Shown: positions 43,941 to 53,033, counted from the first letter of the stretch. The stretch: DNA of 64,000 nucleotides from Desertivirga xinjiangensis (GCF_024436435.1 NZ_JAFMZP010000006.1:1-64000), one strand, 5' to 3'. Notes: generated by a model not told the origin, from the letters alone. Numbers and translations are program-made.

Positions 43941-43990
43941 AAAACCCCTGCTAAATGGCAGGGGTTTTGGGTTGTATTTGGTTAGTTGAG
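43941..43990 (+). repeat. Type B hairpin element, copy 2
   Basis: AAAACCCCTGC pairs with GCAGGGGTTTT around TAAATG, then the tail GGGTTGTATTTGGTTAGTTG. The stem differs in sequence from copy 1 (33973) but pairs fully, while the tail is conserved. With the type A copy 83 bp upstream, the region 43793-44163 holds two elements whose tails are complementary and no gene. Confidence 0.6.
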
Positions 43991-44163
43991 CGTCTAAATA
44001 TACATACGTTTTTGATAATCACAAATTTAACACATCAGTATGTGTAAAAAGTGTGCAAACAGAATTGGTTCCGGAAAGATCTCTCATTGATCTATAGCAC
44101 GACTAATCTCACAATTTTCATTAATTTTCCCGTCGGTTTAATTTTAGATAAGACCATTTGCAT

Positions 44164-44979
44164 ATGAGTAATATTAATAATTATCATAATACTGGAACCC
44201 CCCTCAGGACCGTAAATGTTATCCGGTATGTGACTCCCCTTCGTGAAGGCGGGTCTTTACCTGCAATCGCAGAAGCGGATGATGAGTTTTTATATGTTCT
44301 CAAATTTAGAGGTGCCGGCCAGGGTGTTAAAGCTCTGATTGCTGAGCTCATCGGCGGTGAGATTGCACGATTACTAGGTTTAAAGATCCCTGAAATTGTG
44401 TTTGCTAATCTTGATCCTGCTTTTGGCCGTACTGAGGCTGACGAAGAGATCCAGGATCTGCTAAAATTCAGTTCCGGACTTAACCTTGCGCTGCATTACC
44501 TTTCGGGAGCTATAACTTTCGACCCAACCGTTAGTAAGATAGATCCGCAGCTCGCATCAAAGATCGTATGGCTGGATTGTCTCCTGACTAATGTTGACCG
44601 CACTGCCAGAAATACCAATATGCTGATCTGGCATAAAGAGTTGTGGCTGATCGATCATGGGGCATCGCTGTACTTTCATCATTCATGGAACAACTGGGAA
44701 GAACAGGCAACGAAACCTTTTTTACTGGTGAAGGATCATGTACTTTTGACGCTTGCCACTCAATTGGACGAGGTTGATGCTGAATTTCGCTCCATTTTAG
44801 ACGTTGAAAGAATCCGTTCTATTGTAGCAATGATCCCGGATGAATGGTTGGGTTTTGAGCCTTCCCTCGAGTCACCGGAACAATACAGGCAGGTATATTC
44901 GCAGTTTTTAGAGGCCAGGATAAGTAGTTCGCAAACTTTTGTAAAAGCAGCACAAGATGCAAGAAGATCTTTTATTTGA
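44164..44979 (+). CDS. HipA-like kinase-fold protein
   Basis: The 271-residue protein resembles the C-terminal kinase domain of HipA: EFLYVLKFRGAGQGVKALIA carries a phosphate-loop-like lysine region, LIGGEIARLLGLKIPEIVFA follows, VWLDCLLTNVDRTARNTNML gives the catalytic DxxxxNxDR-type loop and LWLIDHGASLYFHHSWNNWE the DHG metal motif. The HipA N-terminal domain and a HipB antitoxin are missing. It overlaps the DUF3037 gene by 23 bp, a pairing known in Bacteroidota. An upstream TTG is ignored in favour of the ATG at 44164. The target of the kinase is unknown. Confidence 0.78.
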   Translation: MSNINNYHNTGTPLRTVNVIRYVTPLREGGSLPAIAEADDEFLYVLKFRGAGQGVKALIAELIGGEIARLLGLKIPEIVFANLDPAFGRTEADEEIQDLLKFSSGLNLALHYLSGAITFDPTVSKIDPQLASKIVWLDCLLTNVDRTARNTNMLIWHKELWLIDHGASLYFHHSWNNWEEQATKPFLLVKDHVLLTLATQLDEVDAEFRSILDVERIRSIVAMIPDEWLGFEPSLESPEQYRQVYSQFLEARISSSQTFVKAAQDARRSFI

Positions 44980-45340
44980 GTATGCAGTGATTCGCGTGGT
45001 ACCAAGGGTTGAACGCGAGGAGTTTATAAATGTAGGGGTGATTTTGTTCTGCTCCAAACAGAAGTTCCTCCAAACGAGGTTTGTGCTTAAGGAAGAACGA
45101 GTATTAAGCCTTCATAAAGAAGTTGATATTGAACAACTGAAAGAAAATCTCTGGTCTTTTGAAAGGATCTGCAAAGCGGGAAGTGATAGTGGACCAATAG
45201 GAAAACTGACTCATGCGGAGCGGTTTAGGTGGCTAACCGCAACACGAAGTAGTGTGGTGCAGTGTTCTAAGGTACACCCGGGTTTGTGCAAAGATGCACA
45301 GGAAACCCTTGAAAAGTTATTTGAGCAGCTGGTGTTGTAA
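44957..45340 (+). CDS. DUF3037 protein paired with the HipA-like kinase
   Basis: 127 residues, beginning LFEYAVIRVVPRVEREEFIN and VGVILFCSKQKFLQTRFVLK, the DUF3037 signature; the C-terminal half is helical (FERICKAGSDSGPIGKLTHA ... AQETLEKLFEQLVL). The start lies inside the end of the kinase gene (23-bp overlap), so the two are co-translated and probably interact. No function is established for DUF3037. A perfect terminator follows directly. Confidence 0.85.
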   Translation: MQEDLLFEYAVIRVVPRVEREEFINVGVILFCSKQKFLQTRFVLKEERVLSLHKEVDIEQLKENLWSFERICKAGSDSGPIGKLTHAERFRWLTATRSSVVQCSKVHPGLCKDAQETLEKLFEQLVL

Positions 45341-45373
45341 AGTACCTGGGAGTCTTCGACTCCCAGGTACTTT
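45339..45373. terminator. Bidirectional terminator between convergent genes
   Basis: AAAGTACCTGGGAGTC pairs perfectly with GACTCCCAGGTACTTT around TTC, between the stops of the DUF3037 and DinB genes. Confidence 0.85.
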
Positions 45374-45374
45374 A

Positions 45375-45887
45375 TTAAGCCGTTTCTGCTGCAAAGCTCA
45401 CTTCATCAGCGCTTGGACCATAGCTTCCGGGGATTGGAATATCCAGTAAGCGCAGATACACTCCCAGCTGTGCTCTGTGATGAATGATCTGTGAAAAGCT
45501 CATACGCATGACGTCATATTTGCTCGAAGTATCGTAGATCGTATCTCCCTCGCGAAGCGTCCATAATTTAGCAAACTCTGCTTCATCGGCATTTGCCAGG
45601 TGTTCTCTACCGCTTTGTAAAGAGCGCTCAAAGTATGCAAGCAGATCTTCGTTGCTGCTTATCGGCTCCTGCTTGTATGGGTTGCTTGCAAAATCAAGTT
45701 CATCGGTTGTTAAAACCATAGTAACCCACGCTGGTAATTCAGCAACATGTGTGGCCAGGCTGATCAATTTCATGCTCTTTGGGTGCGGCTGCCAGTCAGC
45801 TTTGTCAACAGGTACGCGCTCAAGCATTCTACGGGTTGTTTTGGATTCCTGATCCAGTTCTTTCAATAGCAATTCAATACGTGACAT
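45375..45887 (-). CDS. DinB-family protein
   Basis: 170 residues forming the four-helix DinB/YfiT bundle: ELDQESKTTRRMLERVPVDK, MKLISLATHVAELPAWVTMV (first metal histidine), and SFSQIIHHRAQLGVYLRLLD (the HxxxH pair on the last helix). The three histidines would bind a divalent metal. Family members include thiol-S-transferases and damage-inducible proteins; the substrate is not predictable here. Confidence 0.88.
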   Translation of the reverse strand: MSRIELLLKELDQESKTTRRMLERVPVDKADWQPHPKSMKLISLATHVAELPAWVTMVLTTDELDFASNPYKQEPISSNEDLLAYFERSLQSGREHLANADEAEFAKLWTLREGDTIYDTSSKYDVMRMSFSQIIHHRAQLGVYLRLLDIPIPGSYGPSADEVSFAAETA

Positions 45888-46055
45888 AAGTATATTTTAA
45901 GTTTATACTCCAAAGTAACAACTATCTGATGACAACCCTATGTCAGCAGGATTTTAAATAGTATATATGCCGATTAATTAGTTTACCTTTAGACAAATAC
46001 TTAGACCAGCACGATAAGTCTTTGTTTTATTCCACAATTCCTGTCCCAAGAGATC

Positions 46056-46271
46056 ATGAACGATATTCAATCACAAATAGAGCAGTTAAGTCAGCTCATC
46101 TCAGTAACATCGAACCGAAAATTGCTTAACAGAGCCCTGGTAGAAGAATTTGTAGCCTGCGGTTATGCAAGAAGTGGCAATGGATTCAGCTCTATTACGA
46201 GAGAGGGAGAGAAGGCATTAAATAATCTGAAGGTTCTTTTTTCTTTCAAACATCCTAACACGTTTAGTTAA
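46056..46271 (+). CDS. Hypothetical protein, 71 aa
   Basis: A soluble 71-residue protein with helical N-terminal half (SQIEQLSQLISVTSNRKLLN) and a segment FVACGYARSGNGFSSITREG that could be a small winged-helix-like hairpin. I do not recognise the family. The next gene begins at the base after its stop codon, so the pair forms one operon. Confidence 0.5.
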   Translation: MNDIQSQIEQLSQLISVTSNRKLLNRALVEEFVACGYARSGNGFSSITREGEKALNNLKVLFSFKHPNTFS

Positions 46272-46559
46272 ATGAACACTATCTTGTTTTCTAAGCGTAA
46301 TCTTTTTTATAATGATTACCTCTGGTCTGAATTTCCTAAAACTGATCCAAAGGTTTCGGGGAAACCAGACGTAACACAATTTAACGCCATGGAGGGCAAT
46401 GAAGTTGTATATCTTATTAATAAGCTTATGAACCTGTGGTCCTACCGCTTTTCAAATACTGGAAATAAAATGGAAAAGATGATCCGTGAGAAAATGCCCG
46501 CAACTGTTAAGACACAGGAAGAGGTGCTAACCTGGCTTAAAGAGAACCTGGCGTTCTAA
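46272..46559 (+). CDS. Hypothetical protein, 95 aa
   Basis: A soluble, basic 95-residue protein: FNAMEGNEVVYLINKLMNLW is an amphipathic helix and MPATVKTQEEVLTWLKENLA ends the chain. No signal, membrane segment or catalytic motif is visible and I do not recognise the family. It directly abuts the 71-residue gene and converges on the desaturase gene. Confidence 0.55.
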   Translation: MNTILFSKRNLFYNDYLWSEFPKTDPKVSGKPDVTQFNAMEGNEVVYLINKLMNLWSYRFSNTGNKMEKMIREKMPATVKTQEEVLTWLKENLAF

Positions 46560-46562
46560 GGA

Positions 46563-47630
46563 TTAAGAGTTTCCAAGCTTCCTGATATGTGACAGATGCG
46601 ATCCGAATGCCTTTAATACCGTTGGAAACTCGGTGTAGGGCACATTAAACTCTGAACAAGTTTGTTTCACGAGTTTGTTAATGTGCGGATAATGAACATG
46701 ACTGATCCTTGGAAATAAGTGGTGTTCCACCTGGAAATTCAGACCACCTAAAAACCATGAAGTCATTTTGCAATTGGTGGCAAAATTAGCGGTAGTACGT
46801 ATCTGATGCACAGCCCACTCCTGTTCAATCTTATTTGTTTCTTCGTCAGGCTCAGGAAAATTAGTTCCTTCAACCACATGTGCCAACTGGAAAACAATAC
46901 TAATACAATACCCACAAGAAAACCCCACGATCATAAAGCCAATCAGGGTCTTAATCACACCTACCATCACTATTGGTAAAACGAGGTATATACAAATGTA
47001 ACACAGTTTAGTAAACCAGAAAATGAAATGCTCCCTGGTATTAAGTTTTTTGGCGGTATCATGTATCCCCATTTTTCCACTGAAGTACTTTTGAAAGTCC
47101 TGAATCAGAATCCAGGCCATGTAGGAGATTCCGTAAAGCACAACCCAGTATACATGCTGAAATCTATGGTACCAAAACCTCGGCTGCTCTTCGTGCATTC
47201 GCATATACTTAATATTGATATCATGATCCATACCTTCAATATTAGTATAAGTATGGTGATTGATGTTGTGTTTTTGCTTCCAGAAATGAATGGTGCCACC
47301 CATGATGTTCAATGAATAAGCGGAGATAGAATTTAGCCATTTCCTTTCAGAAAAGCTACCATGTCCGCCTTCATGCATAATATTGAACCCTATTGCAGCG
47401 AGAGTAAGCCCCAGGATACAGCAAAGAATTATGGAAATTAGAACCCCGGGAGTGAAAAACACCAGGGTGGTGAAGCAAAAAAACGTGGTGAACACTATCA
47501 GGAATCCCTTAATAACGAGCTGATTTCCGCCACTGCTTTTAAGTTTAGTTTCGCGGAAATAGTTGTCGACTTTTTCCTTTAAAGAGGTATGAAAAGGATT
47601 AGGATTGTTATTAAAGGAAACTCTGGACAT
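46563..47630 (-). CDS. Membrane fatty acid desaturase (acyl-lipid/acyl-CoA type)
   Basis: The 355-residue membrane protein has the three histidine boxes of the front-end desaturase group: HEGGHGS near residue 97, HNINHHTYTN near 133, and FQVEHHLFPRISHVHYPHIN near 310, the last with the Q in place of the first H typical of delta-6-like enzymes. Two pairs of membrane helices flank the boxes. The diiron centre would insert a double bond in acyl chains at the membrane. No cytochrome b5 domain is fused, so an external electron donor is needed. A single-gene transcript. Confidence 0.9.
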   Translation of the reverse strand: MSRVSFNNNPNPFHTSLKEKVDNYFRETKLKSSGGNQLVIKGFLIVFTTFFCFTTLVFFTPGVLISIILCCILGLTLAAIGFNIMHEGGHGSFSERKWLNSISAYSLNIMGGTIHFWKQKHNINHHTYTNIEGMDHDINIKYMRMHEEQPRFWYHRFQHVYWVVLYGISYMAWILIQDFQKYFSGKMGIHDTAKKLNTREHFIFWFTKLCYICIYLVLPIVMVGVIKTLIGFMIVGFSCGYCISIVFQLAHVVEGTNFPEPDEETNKIEQEWAVHQIRTTANFATNCKMTSWFLGGLNFQVEHHLFPRISHVHYPHINKLVKQTCSEFNVPYTEFPTVLKAFGSHLSHIRKLGNS

Positions 47631-47738
47631 AAGAAATCTGAAAAAGTATAATATTACGATTTAATTTGTGAAAGGAGTATTAAATTATTCAGATCCATTA
47701 TACCGTTTGTTCTTATACTCTAATTATTTCCAAGGGTT

Positions 47739-50060
47739 TCAGTTATGTAATACAGGTCTCATAATAATATCTGCACGCCTGTTTTCGGGGATAACCTTGA
47801 TTACTTGCATTTTACCATTCTCCAGTTTCGCTTCTACGGTAGTTTGATAGGCGGCATGTAACTTGAAATGAACGTCCTTATCTTTTGGCCAGGCGGGGAA
47901 CAAATAAATCTTCCTGCCGTGGCTTTGCATGAGCATTTCCTGCAGTCCGATCATTCCGGAACCTCCCCAGTTGTGATCAGGTGTCCAGTCGAAACCGGGG
48001 CCGTAGAACGCCGGGAAACGTCGGCCAGAGTCTTTAAGTTTCAGCGTGGTAAGTTCCGCAGCTTCTTTGGTCAATCCCAGGCGGGCTGCAAAGATATTAT
48101 CCTGTTTCCATCCAACATGGCTTCTGAATTTCAGAACATCGGTATCGTATTTGAAGGTATTAATCGCCGTATCAAGCCCTGGCCTTCCAATACCGTAAAT
48201 TCCCCACGGGAACACGGGGTATAATTGGGGGCTTTCGGTATTGTTTATTCTCTCCCATAGTTTGGCAGGAGCGATGGTTGGCTTGCCGTTAAATTCGCGG
48301 AAAGTAATTGGAGGAATCCTTTTTAACATTTGTCGCCAGGCTTCTTTTTTCTCTTCAGCAAGGACCGATGAAGGCAATTCGAGTAAACGGGAGAGCACTG
48401 TTCTTAACGCAGCGAGGGTTGAGTTTGCATTATATGCCATCTTATAGGTTTCCGCAGCCGATCCCGGGTAAAAGACGAGATGTCCGTTCGCATCAAATGT
48501 CTTACTTCCTCTCTGTTTTGCAAGATATTGGTAATGCTCATTAAAGAAGGTCAGGCAACTTTCAATAAAGGGAACATACTCCCTGATATCTTTGCCGGTA
48601 TACCGCTCGGTTTCGAGCATCATCAGGCAGAATTCTAAAACCGTATCCCACTGGTATTCCAGCCAGGCATTGTGTTCCATGCCTTTATCGTAACCGGCGG
48701 GACGTTTCCAGTTGTATTCTGCAGGATTAGGAAGCCCAAAGTTCTCCAGTTGTTCAGTGAAAGAGGCTCCCTTATGATCCCAGTAGGTTTCACTACGCAA
48801 CTCTGCATTGCGGAGTGTTTGCTGATAAAATTTAAACTGCGGCTTCATCAAATCGAAGTCGCCGCTCCTCAGCATCGGCCAGTAAACCAAACGCTGATTT
48901 TGAGCGGTATGTGTCCCTCCTCCCCAGTTTCGAAAATCAGGAGTGAATTTATGCGCACTGTCGGTTAACGATGGATCAAAGGTAAAAAGGCCTCCGTTAA
49001 ACTTAGTAGGATAGGCTCCATAGGCGTTGCAGCCGAGCATATAGCGCATTAGCTGGTAGTTACGGCCTACCTGCCAGTCTTCAGAATTACTATCGGGCTT
49101 ATTCCCTTCGATAGCAATAAAGCTTCTGTTCCAGTACTCGTTCCACCATTTCCTGGTTTTTTTGAAGGCTTGTGCCGGATTCTTTTTTGCTGTCGCAAGA
49201 GTTTTATTTAATCCCGTGTTCCAATTGTCAACAGCGGCTGTATACTCTGTATGAAGTGCTAAAGTAAGCCTCTGTGAGCGGCCCGATTTTGCGCTTTTTA
49301 ATGTCCAGCTCCTGAAATCAGTATCCATATACCGCCCCTCAGCGGTACCAGCGGAGATCATCTTTTCTCCGGAGAGAATTCCACCAAAGACCAGGTTCTT
49401 TAGGGGATTAAACAGCTGATCTTTCACATTGTCCATCCCCTGCTGCTTTACAGTAACATCAAATACCGTGTAGGCCTGGTTCTGATGATAAAACATGACC
49501 GCATTTTGCTGAAACGCGATTTCATCCTTCAGTGTCTTAACTTCGCCCTGTGGCGCCCATTTATAAGAATTCGCATTGTTCTCTCTTCCCCTGGTTGCAC
49601 GATCCTTATACCGCCAGCTTTCGTAACTTGCTGCTGTTGTGACAGGCTTAGTGCTGTTAACTTCAACATTTACCACGGGATTAAATACATCCACCCAGAC
49701 CTTGATCTCCGATTCCAGATCACCTTTTTTGCCATTTATCTTCACATAGCCGTCTTTTAGGATAAGTTCTTGCCTGAAGTTGTCTGAACCATCGAAGGGA
49801 TTTGGTGAAAGCTTTATCCGCACGCGGCCCTGCTTAAGTAAAGTGTTGTTTTCGTCGAAAGTACCGCTTCGGGAAACATAAAACAGAACCTCGCCCTTCT
49901 CCACCCAAACGTTTAAGCCGATATCGCCACCGCCGCAGGGCATTGATTCGCCAGAGTTTTTCGACTGGCTGGTCCAGAGAGGGTTGTAAGATGCCAGCTG
50001 AAACTGGGCGTTTGCAGTTATGTTAGTAAGGAGTAGAAAAAGGGTTAAGTATCTTTTCAT
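47739..50060 (-). CDS. Secreted DUF5703-type glycoside-hydrolase-like protein
   Basis: From the ATG at 50060 the protein has 773 residues with a signal peptide (MKRYLTLFLLLTNITANAQF). The N-terminal DUF5703 beta domain (NSGESMPCGGGDIGLNVWVE, KGEVLFYVSRSGTFDENNTL) covers about 30-300. The rest is an (alpha/alpha) barrel-like region (WNEYWNRSFIAIEGNKPDSN, QLMRYMLGCNAYGAYPTKFN, AWLEYQWDTVLEFCLMMLET, WTPDHNWGGSGMIGLQEMLM), laid out like GH95/GH65-type enzymes. Its catalytic residues and substrate are not established, to my knowledge. It is the last gene of the long carbohydrate cluster, separated from the esterase by a dispersed repeat. The longer frame upstream reads through that repeat and is rejected. 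Confidence 0.8.
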   Translation of the reverse strand: MKRYLTLFLLLTNITANAQFQLASYNPLWTSQSKNSGESMPCGGGDIGLNVWVEKGEVLFYVSRSGTFDENNTLLKQGRVRIKLSPNPFDGSDNFRQELILKDGYVKINGKKGDLESEIKVWVDVFNPVVNVEVNSTKPVTTAASYESWRYKDRATRGRENNANSYKWAPQGEVKTLKDEIAFQQNAVMFYHQNQAYTVFDVTVKQQGMDNVKDQLFNPLKNLVFGGILSGEKMISAGTAEGRYMDTDFRSWTLKSAKSGRSQRLTLALHTEYTAAVDNWNTGLNKTLATAKKNPAQAFKKTRKWWNEYWNRSFIAIEGNKPDSNSEDWQVGRNYQLMRYMLGCNAYGAYPTKFNGGLFTFDPSLTDSAHKFTPDFRNWGGGTHTAQNQRLVYWPMLRSGDFDLMKPQFKFYQQTLRNAELRSETYWDHKGASFTEQLENFGLPNPAEYNWKRPAGYDKGMEHNAWLEYQWDTVLEFCLMMLETERYTGKDIREYVPFIESCLTFFNEHYQYLAKQRGSKTFDANGHLVFYPGSAAETYKMAYNANSTLAALRTVLSRLLELPSSVLAEEKKEAWRQMLKRIPPITFREFNGKPTIAPAKLWERINNTESPQLYPVFPWGIYGIGRPGLDTAINTFKYDTDVLKFRSHVGWKQDNIFAARLGLTKEAAELTTLKLKDSGRRFPAFYGPGFDWTPDHNWGGSGMIGLQEMLMQSHGRKIYLFPAWPKDKDVHFKLHAAYQTTVEAKLENGKMQVIKVIPENRRADIIMRPVLHN

Positions 50061-50114
50061 TAAATAATTTATTTCTTTTATTTCAATTGTATCCCGAACA
50101 AGTAGTCCTTCCTT

Positions 50115-50203
50115 CGTCATCCTGAACTTGTTTCAGGACCTCTTGAGTTTGGAATAGTTCAAGAGATGCCGAACCCTGAACTTGCTTCAGGGTCGGCATG
50201 ACG
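50115..50203. repeat. Dispersed cloverleaf repeat, copy between esterase and DUF5703 genes
   Basis: CGTCA...TGACG ends close the structure. Arms are CCTGAA/TTCAGG, CCTCTTG/CAAGAGA and TGCCGA/TCGGCA; the last arm is extended here by an inserted stem ACCCTGAA/TTCAGGGT that keeps the pairing. It lies in an operon-internal gap. Confidence 0.7.
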
Positions 50204-50248
50204 ACCCGCATTGCTAGCGCACGGGTGCCACTTGTGCTAAAAAACAAA

Positions 50249-51682
50249 CTACCAGTCATCCGTCCTGAAAGAACTGGCAGGTAGTCCTTCCGTATTAAAC
50301 AGATCGCCTGTTACAAAATCTTTAAAAGCATACCTCACAGCCGCAGGTTCCTTTACCATAGGTGACGAAACAGAAACAGAGCTTCCGTTTATAACAGCCT
50401 TTGCCGGGTAAAAGACCTTGTTAGCACCTGCTACTTCAAAGGTAGAAAGTTCCTTACTGAAAGAGGTCAGTCCATTTGCGGCATTATCAAAACTCACAGT
50501 AGCCACACTACCATTGAAGCTCACAGATTTATACAATGGACTTGCTGCACCGAAACCTTTCAAGCCGTAAATATTACTCAGGGCTAAAAGCGCCAGTCGT
50601 TTTCCTCCGGCTTCTTTATTCGAAGGGTGGATCATATTTTCCTCTCCGATATCCATAACTACTGCCATAGCAGAGTTAGGGATCTTGCTGAGGGATTTAC
50701 GCTGCGCATCCCGCAGGTAAGCCGAGTTGAATTTTCCTCCAAAGTTGTGTGGCGGAAGCTGCAGGTAATTATACGGAGCTATCTGCACATAATAGAAAGG
50801 GAAATCCCCCTGTCCCCACAAAGAACGCCATTCTCTAACCATTGCAGGGAACAGCTCTTCATACCTGTCAGGCCGTTCATAATTTGATTCGCCCTGGTAG
50901 AAGATCGCGCCTTTGATTCCATAACCGGTAATGGGATATAACATTCCATTGTACAAAGTTGTAGGTGTCCGGCTTACCGCTTTAATAGTATCGCCTTTTG
51001 CCGGAACTTTAATTTCCGGAAAAGCTTTTAAAGCATCAGGCGACATCCATGCTTCTGCGAAAGAACCACTGAAGCTTACGTTTATCAGCCCGACAGGAAC
51101 GTCAAGCATCTCATTCAGCAGCCTTCCGTAGAAATAGGCTGTTGCACTAAAGTTTGCTACAGATTCTGGTCCGGCAGTTTTCCATGCCGATGTCTTACTG
51201 TTTGCTTGAAGTTCTGTTTGTGAAGAACGGGGAACGGTATATAAACGAATCTTGTCGTTCTTCGATTTTAAGATAGCGTCGTTCGACCCAAGAATGGGTT
51301 GTCCTTTGAACCCCTTTAAAGGCATTTCCATATTGGATTGTCCGCCACAGATCCAAACTTCGCCAATCAGAACGTTTTTTAGTTTTATAGGATTTCCGTC
51401 ACTTATTGTTACTTCATAAGGGCCTCCCGCTGAAGGCGTAGCTACCTTTACAATCCATTTTCCTGAAGCATTGGCGTTTGCCGAATAGCTCTTACCGTTC
51501 CATGAAGTACTTACTCTTATCCTGCTTCCTGCTTTTGCCCATCCCCAGATGGCTGCATTACTTTTCTGCTGCAACACCATATTATCAGTAAAGATGGACG
51601 CCAGTTTTACCTCGGCATCGACAGAGGTAAAGGTAAAAAGTGAGATTATTAAAAAATAAAAAGTGATCGAAAGTTTATTCAT
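50249..51682 (-). CDS. Sialate O-acetylesterase-type carbohydrate esterase
   Basis: 477 residues with a signal peptide, a small beta domain (LASIFTDNMVLQQKSNAAIW, GWAKAGSRIRVSTSWNGKSY), then an SGNH-type hydrolase: GEVWICGGQSNMEMPLKGFK gives the nucleophile serine in GQSNM, GAIFYQGESNYERPDRYEEL the FYQGESN motif. The catalytic His of the family lies in the region GEENMIHPSNKEAGGKRLAL. It removes O-acetyl groups from sugars in the periplasm; in this cluster acetylated pectin sugars are the probable substrate rather than sialic acid. 5 bp separate it from the transporter gene. Confidence 0.88.
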   Translation of the reverse strand: MNKLSITFYFLIISLFTFTSVDAEVKLASIFTDNMVLQQKSNAAIWGWAKAGSRIRVSTSWNGKSYSANANASGKWIVKVATPSAGGPYEVTISDGNPIKLKNVLIGEVWICGGQSNMEMPLKGFKGQPILGSNDAILKSKNDKIRLYTVPRSSQTELQANSKTSAWKTAGPESVANFSATAYFYGRLLNEMLDVPVGLINVSFSGSFAEAWMSPDALKAFPEIKVPAKGDTIKAVSRTPTTLYNGMLYPITGYGIKGAIFYQGESNYERPDRYEELFPAMVREWRSLWGQGDFPFYYVQIAPYNYLQLPPHNFGGKFNSAYLRDAQRKSLSKIPNSAMAVVMDIGEENMIHPSNKEAGGKRLALLALSNIYGLKGFGAASPLYKSVSFNGSVATVSFDNAANGLTSFSKELSTFEVAGANKVFYPAKAVINGSSVSVSSPMVKEPAAVRYAFKDFVTGDLFNTEGLPASSFRTDDW

Positions 51683-51687
51683 ATGTA

Positions 51688-53028
51688 TTATGATTCAATT
51701 GTCTTTGGCTGCGAAGAAGATCCTTCAAAAGTGTTTTTCTGTTGTTCTTGTACTGCTTCTTCTTTCAAAGCCAGTTTCCGCCAGTAATTGGCAAGGATAG
51801 ACCCTGAAATGTTCATCCAGGGACTAAACACTGCCGCAGCAAGTCCTACGGTTCCCAACTTACCCATAGAACCGGCCAATCCTGATGCCATTCCGCCGTT
51901 CTGCAAACCTACTTCAAAGGCAACCGTACGTGAAGAAGGCTTATCAAGGCCAAACCAGCGACTCAGGTAATATCCGAAGAAATATCCGGCAGCATTATGA
52001 ATTACTGAGGCAATAAAGAGGATGAAACCTACCTGCAAAAGGTTCTCGCGACCCGCGGCAGTGGTGACAGTGGTAAAATAAACAATACCGAACATGGATA
52101 TGTAAGGCATCATATGATCGAGTTTCGCAAATTTCAATGTAGCGAGATGGTATAACAATCCCACTAATACAGCACCGGCGAAGAAACTGAAGATCTCTAC
52201 GGAATGCATGGCTTCCTCAGATAAGAGGCCAGCTAAACTATTCCAGAGACCAAAGCCTAAAGCGACAAGCCAGATGACGGCCAGGGCGGAGATGACCCTG
52301 ATCGTCTTCCAGCCTTTGGCTGAAGCGGTTTTGAGATAATCATGGATCAAGGCGGCTCCGATGGGTACAATTACTATTTTAATAATCTCCATCATCATGT
52401 TTAGGAACTTTACTTCTATAAGAGTTCCGGCAAGTAGTTTCATTAGCATTGGAGTCATAAAAGGCGCGATCAATGTTGCCATAGCCGTTACCGTAACGGA
52501 TAAGACCAGGTTTGCCCTGGCTATATAAACCATTACGTTTGAGGCCAATCCGCTTGAACAGGAACCGATAAGAATGATACCTGCAGCGATCTCTGTTTCA
52601 AAATGGAATACTCTGGTAAGCAGCAAGCCCATTAAAGGCATGATGGAGAAATGGCATAACAGCCCGATCACAACTCCTTTACCTGTACTGGCAAGCCCTG
52701 AGAAATCTTTAAGGCTCATTTGGATCCCCATGCCGAACATAACTAGCTGAACCACCAGGAGGATCAGCCATTTATTCCTCAGATCAAAGTCGCCCCATTT
52801 TAGAAAGGCAGCGGGATAGATCATCCCGGCAACTACTGCCGTAATGATCCATGCGGTGTACTGGTAATTTGCCAGAGCTGGGATAGCCCCGATACCGATA
52901 GCAGCGCTTACAGAAAAAGCTACCGCAGCAGGCTGCCAGATGGAGGAATTATCACCGAGTAATCCGACTAGCAGAAATACTAAGGATAACCCGCTTATAC
53001 CCAGACAAAGCTTACGTATATTTTTCAT
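51688..53028 (-). CDS. Bile acid:sodium symporter (BASS) family transporter
   Basis: 446 residues with about ten to twelve membrane helices. BASS features include VQLVMFGMGIQMSLKDFSGL, GVVIGLLCHFSIMPLMGLLL, GIILIGSCSSGLASNVMVYI (the conserved crossover with GSCSSG), and FEVGLQNGGMASGLAGSMGK with the second crossover. It carries about 70 extra N-terminal residues with two more helices than typical members. BASS proteins import organic anions with sodium. Encoded next to a RuBisCO-like protein, a sugar-acid-type kinase and a racemase-family protein, it may import a sugar acid. The ATG at 53028 is preferred over a GTG overlapping the upstream stop. Confidence 0.85.
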   Translation of the reverse strand: MKNIRKLCLGISGLSLVFLLVGLLGDNSSIWQPAAVAFSVSAAIGIGAIPALANYQYTAWIITAVVAGMIYPAAFLKWGDFDLRNKWLILLVVQLVMFGMGIQMSLKDFSGLASTGKGVVIGLLCHFSIMPLMGLLLTRVFHFETEIAAGIILIGSCSSGLASNVMVYIARANLVLSVTVTAMATLIAPFMTPMLMKLLAGTLIEVKFLNMMMEIIKIVIVPIGAALIHDYLKTASAKGWKTIRVISALAVIWLVALGFGLWNSLAGLLSEEAMHSVEIFSFFAGAVLVGLLYHLATLKFAKLDHMMPYISMFGIVYFTTVTTAAGRENLLQVGFILFIASVIHNAAGYFFGYYLSRWFGLDKPSSRTVAFEVGLQNGGMASGLAGSMGKLGTVGLAAAVFSPWMNISGSILANYWRKLALKEEAVQEQQKNTFEGSSSQPKTIES

Positions 53029-53033
53029 GACCA

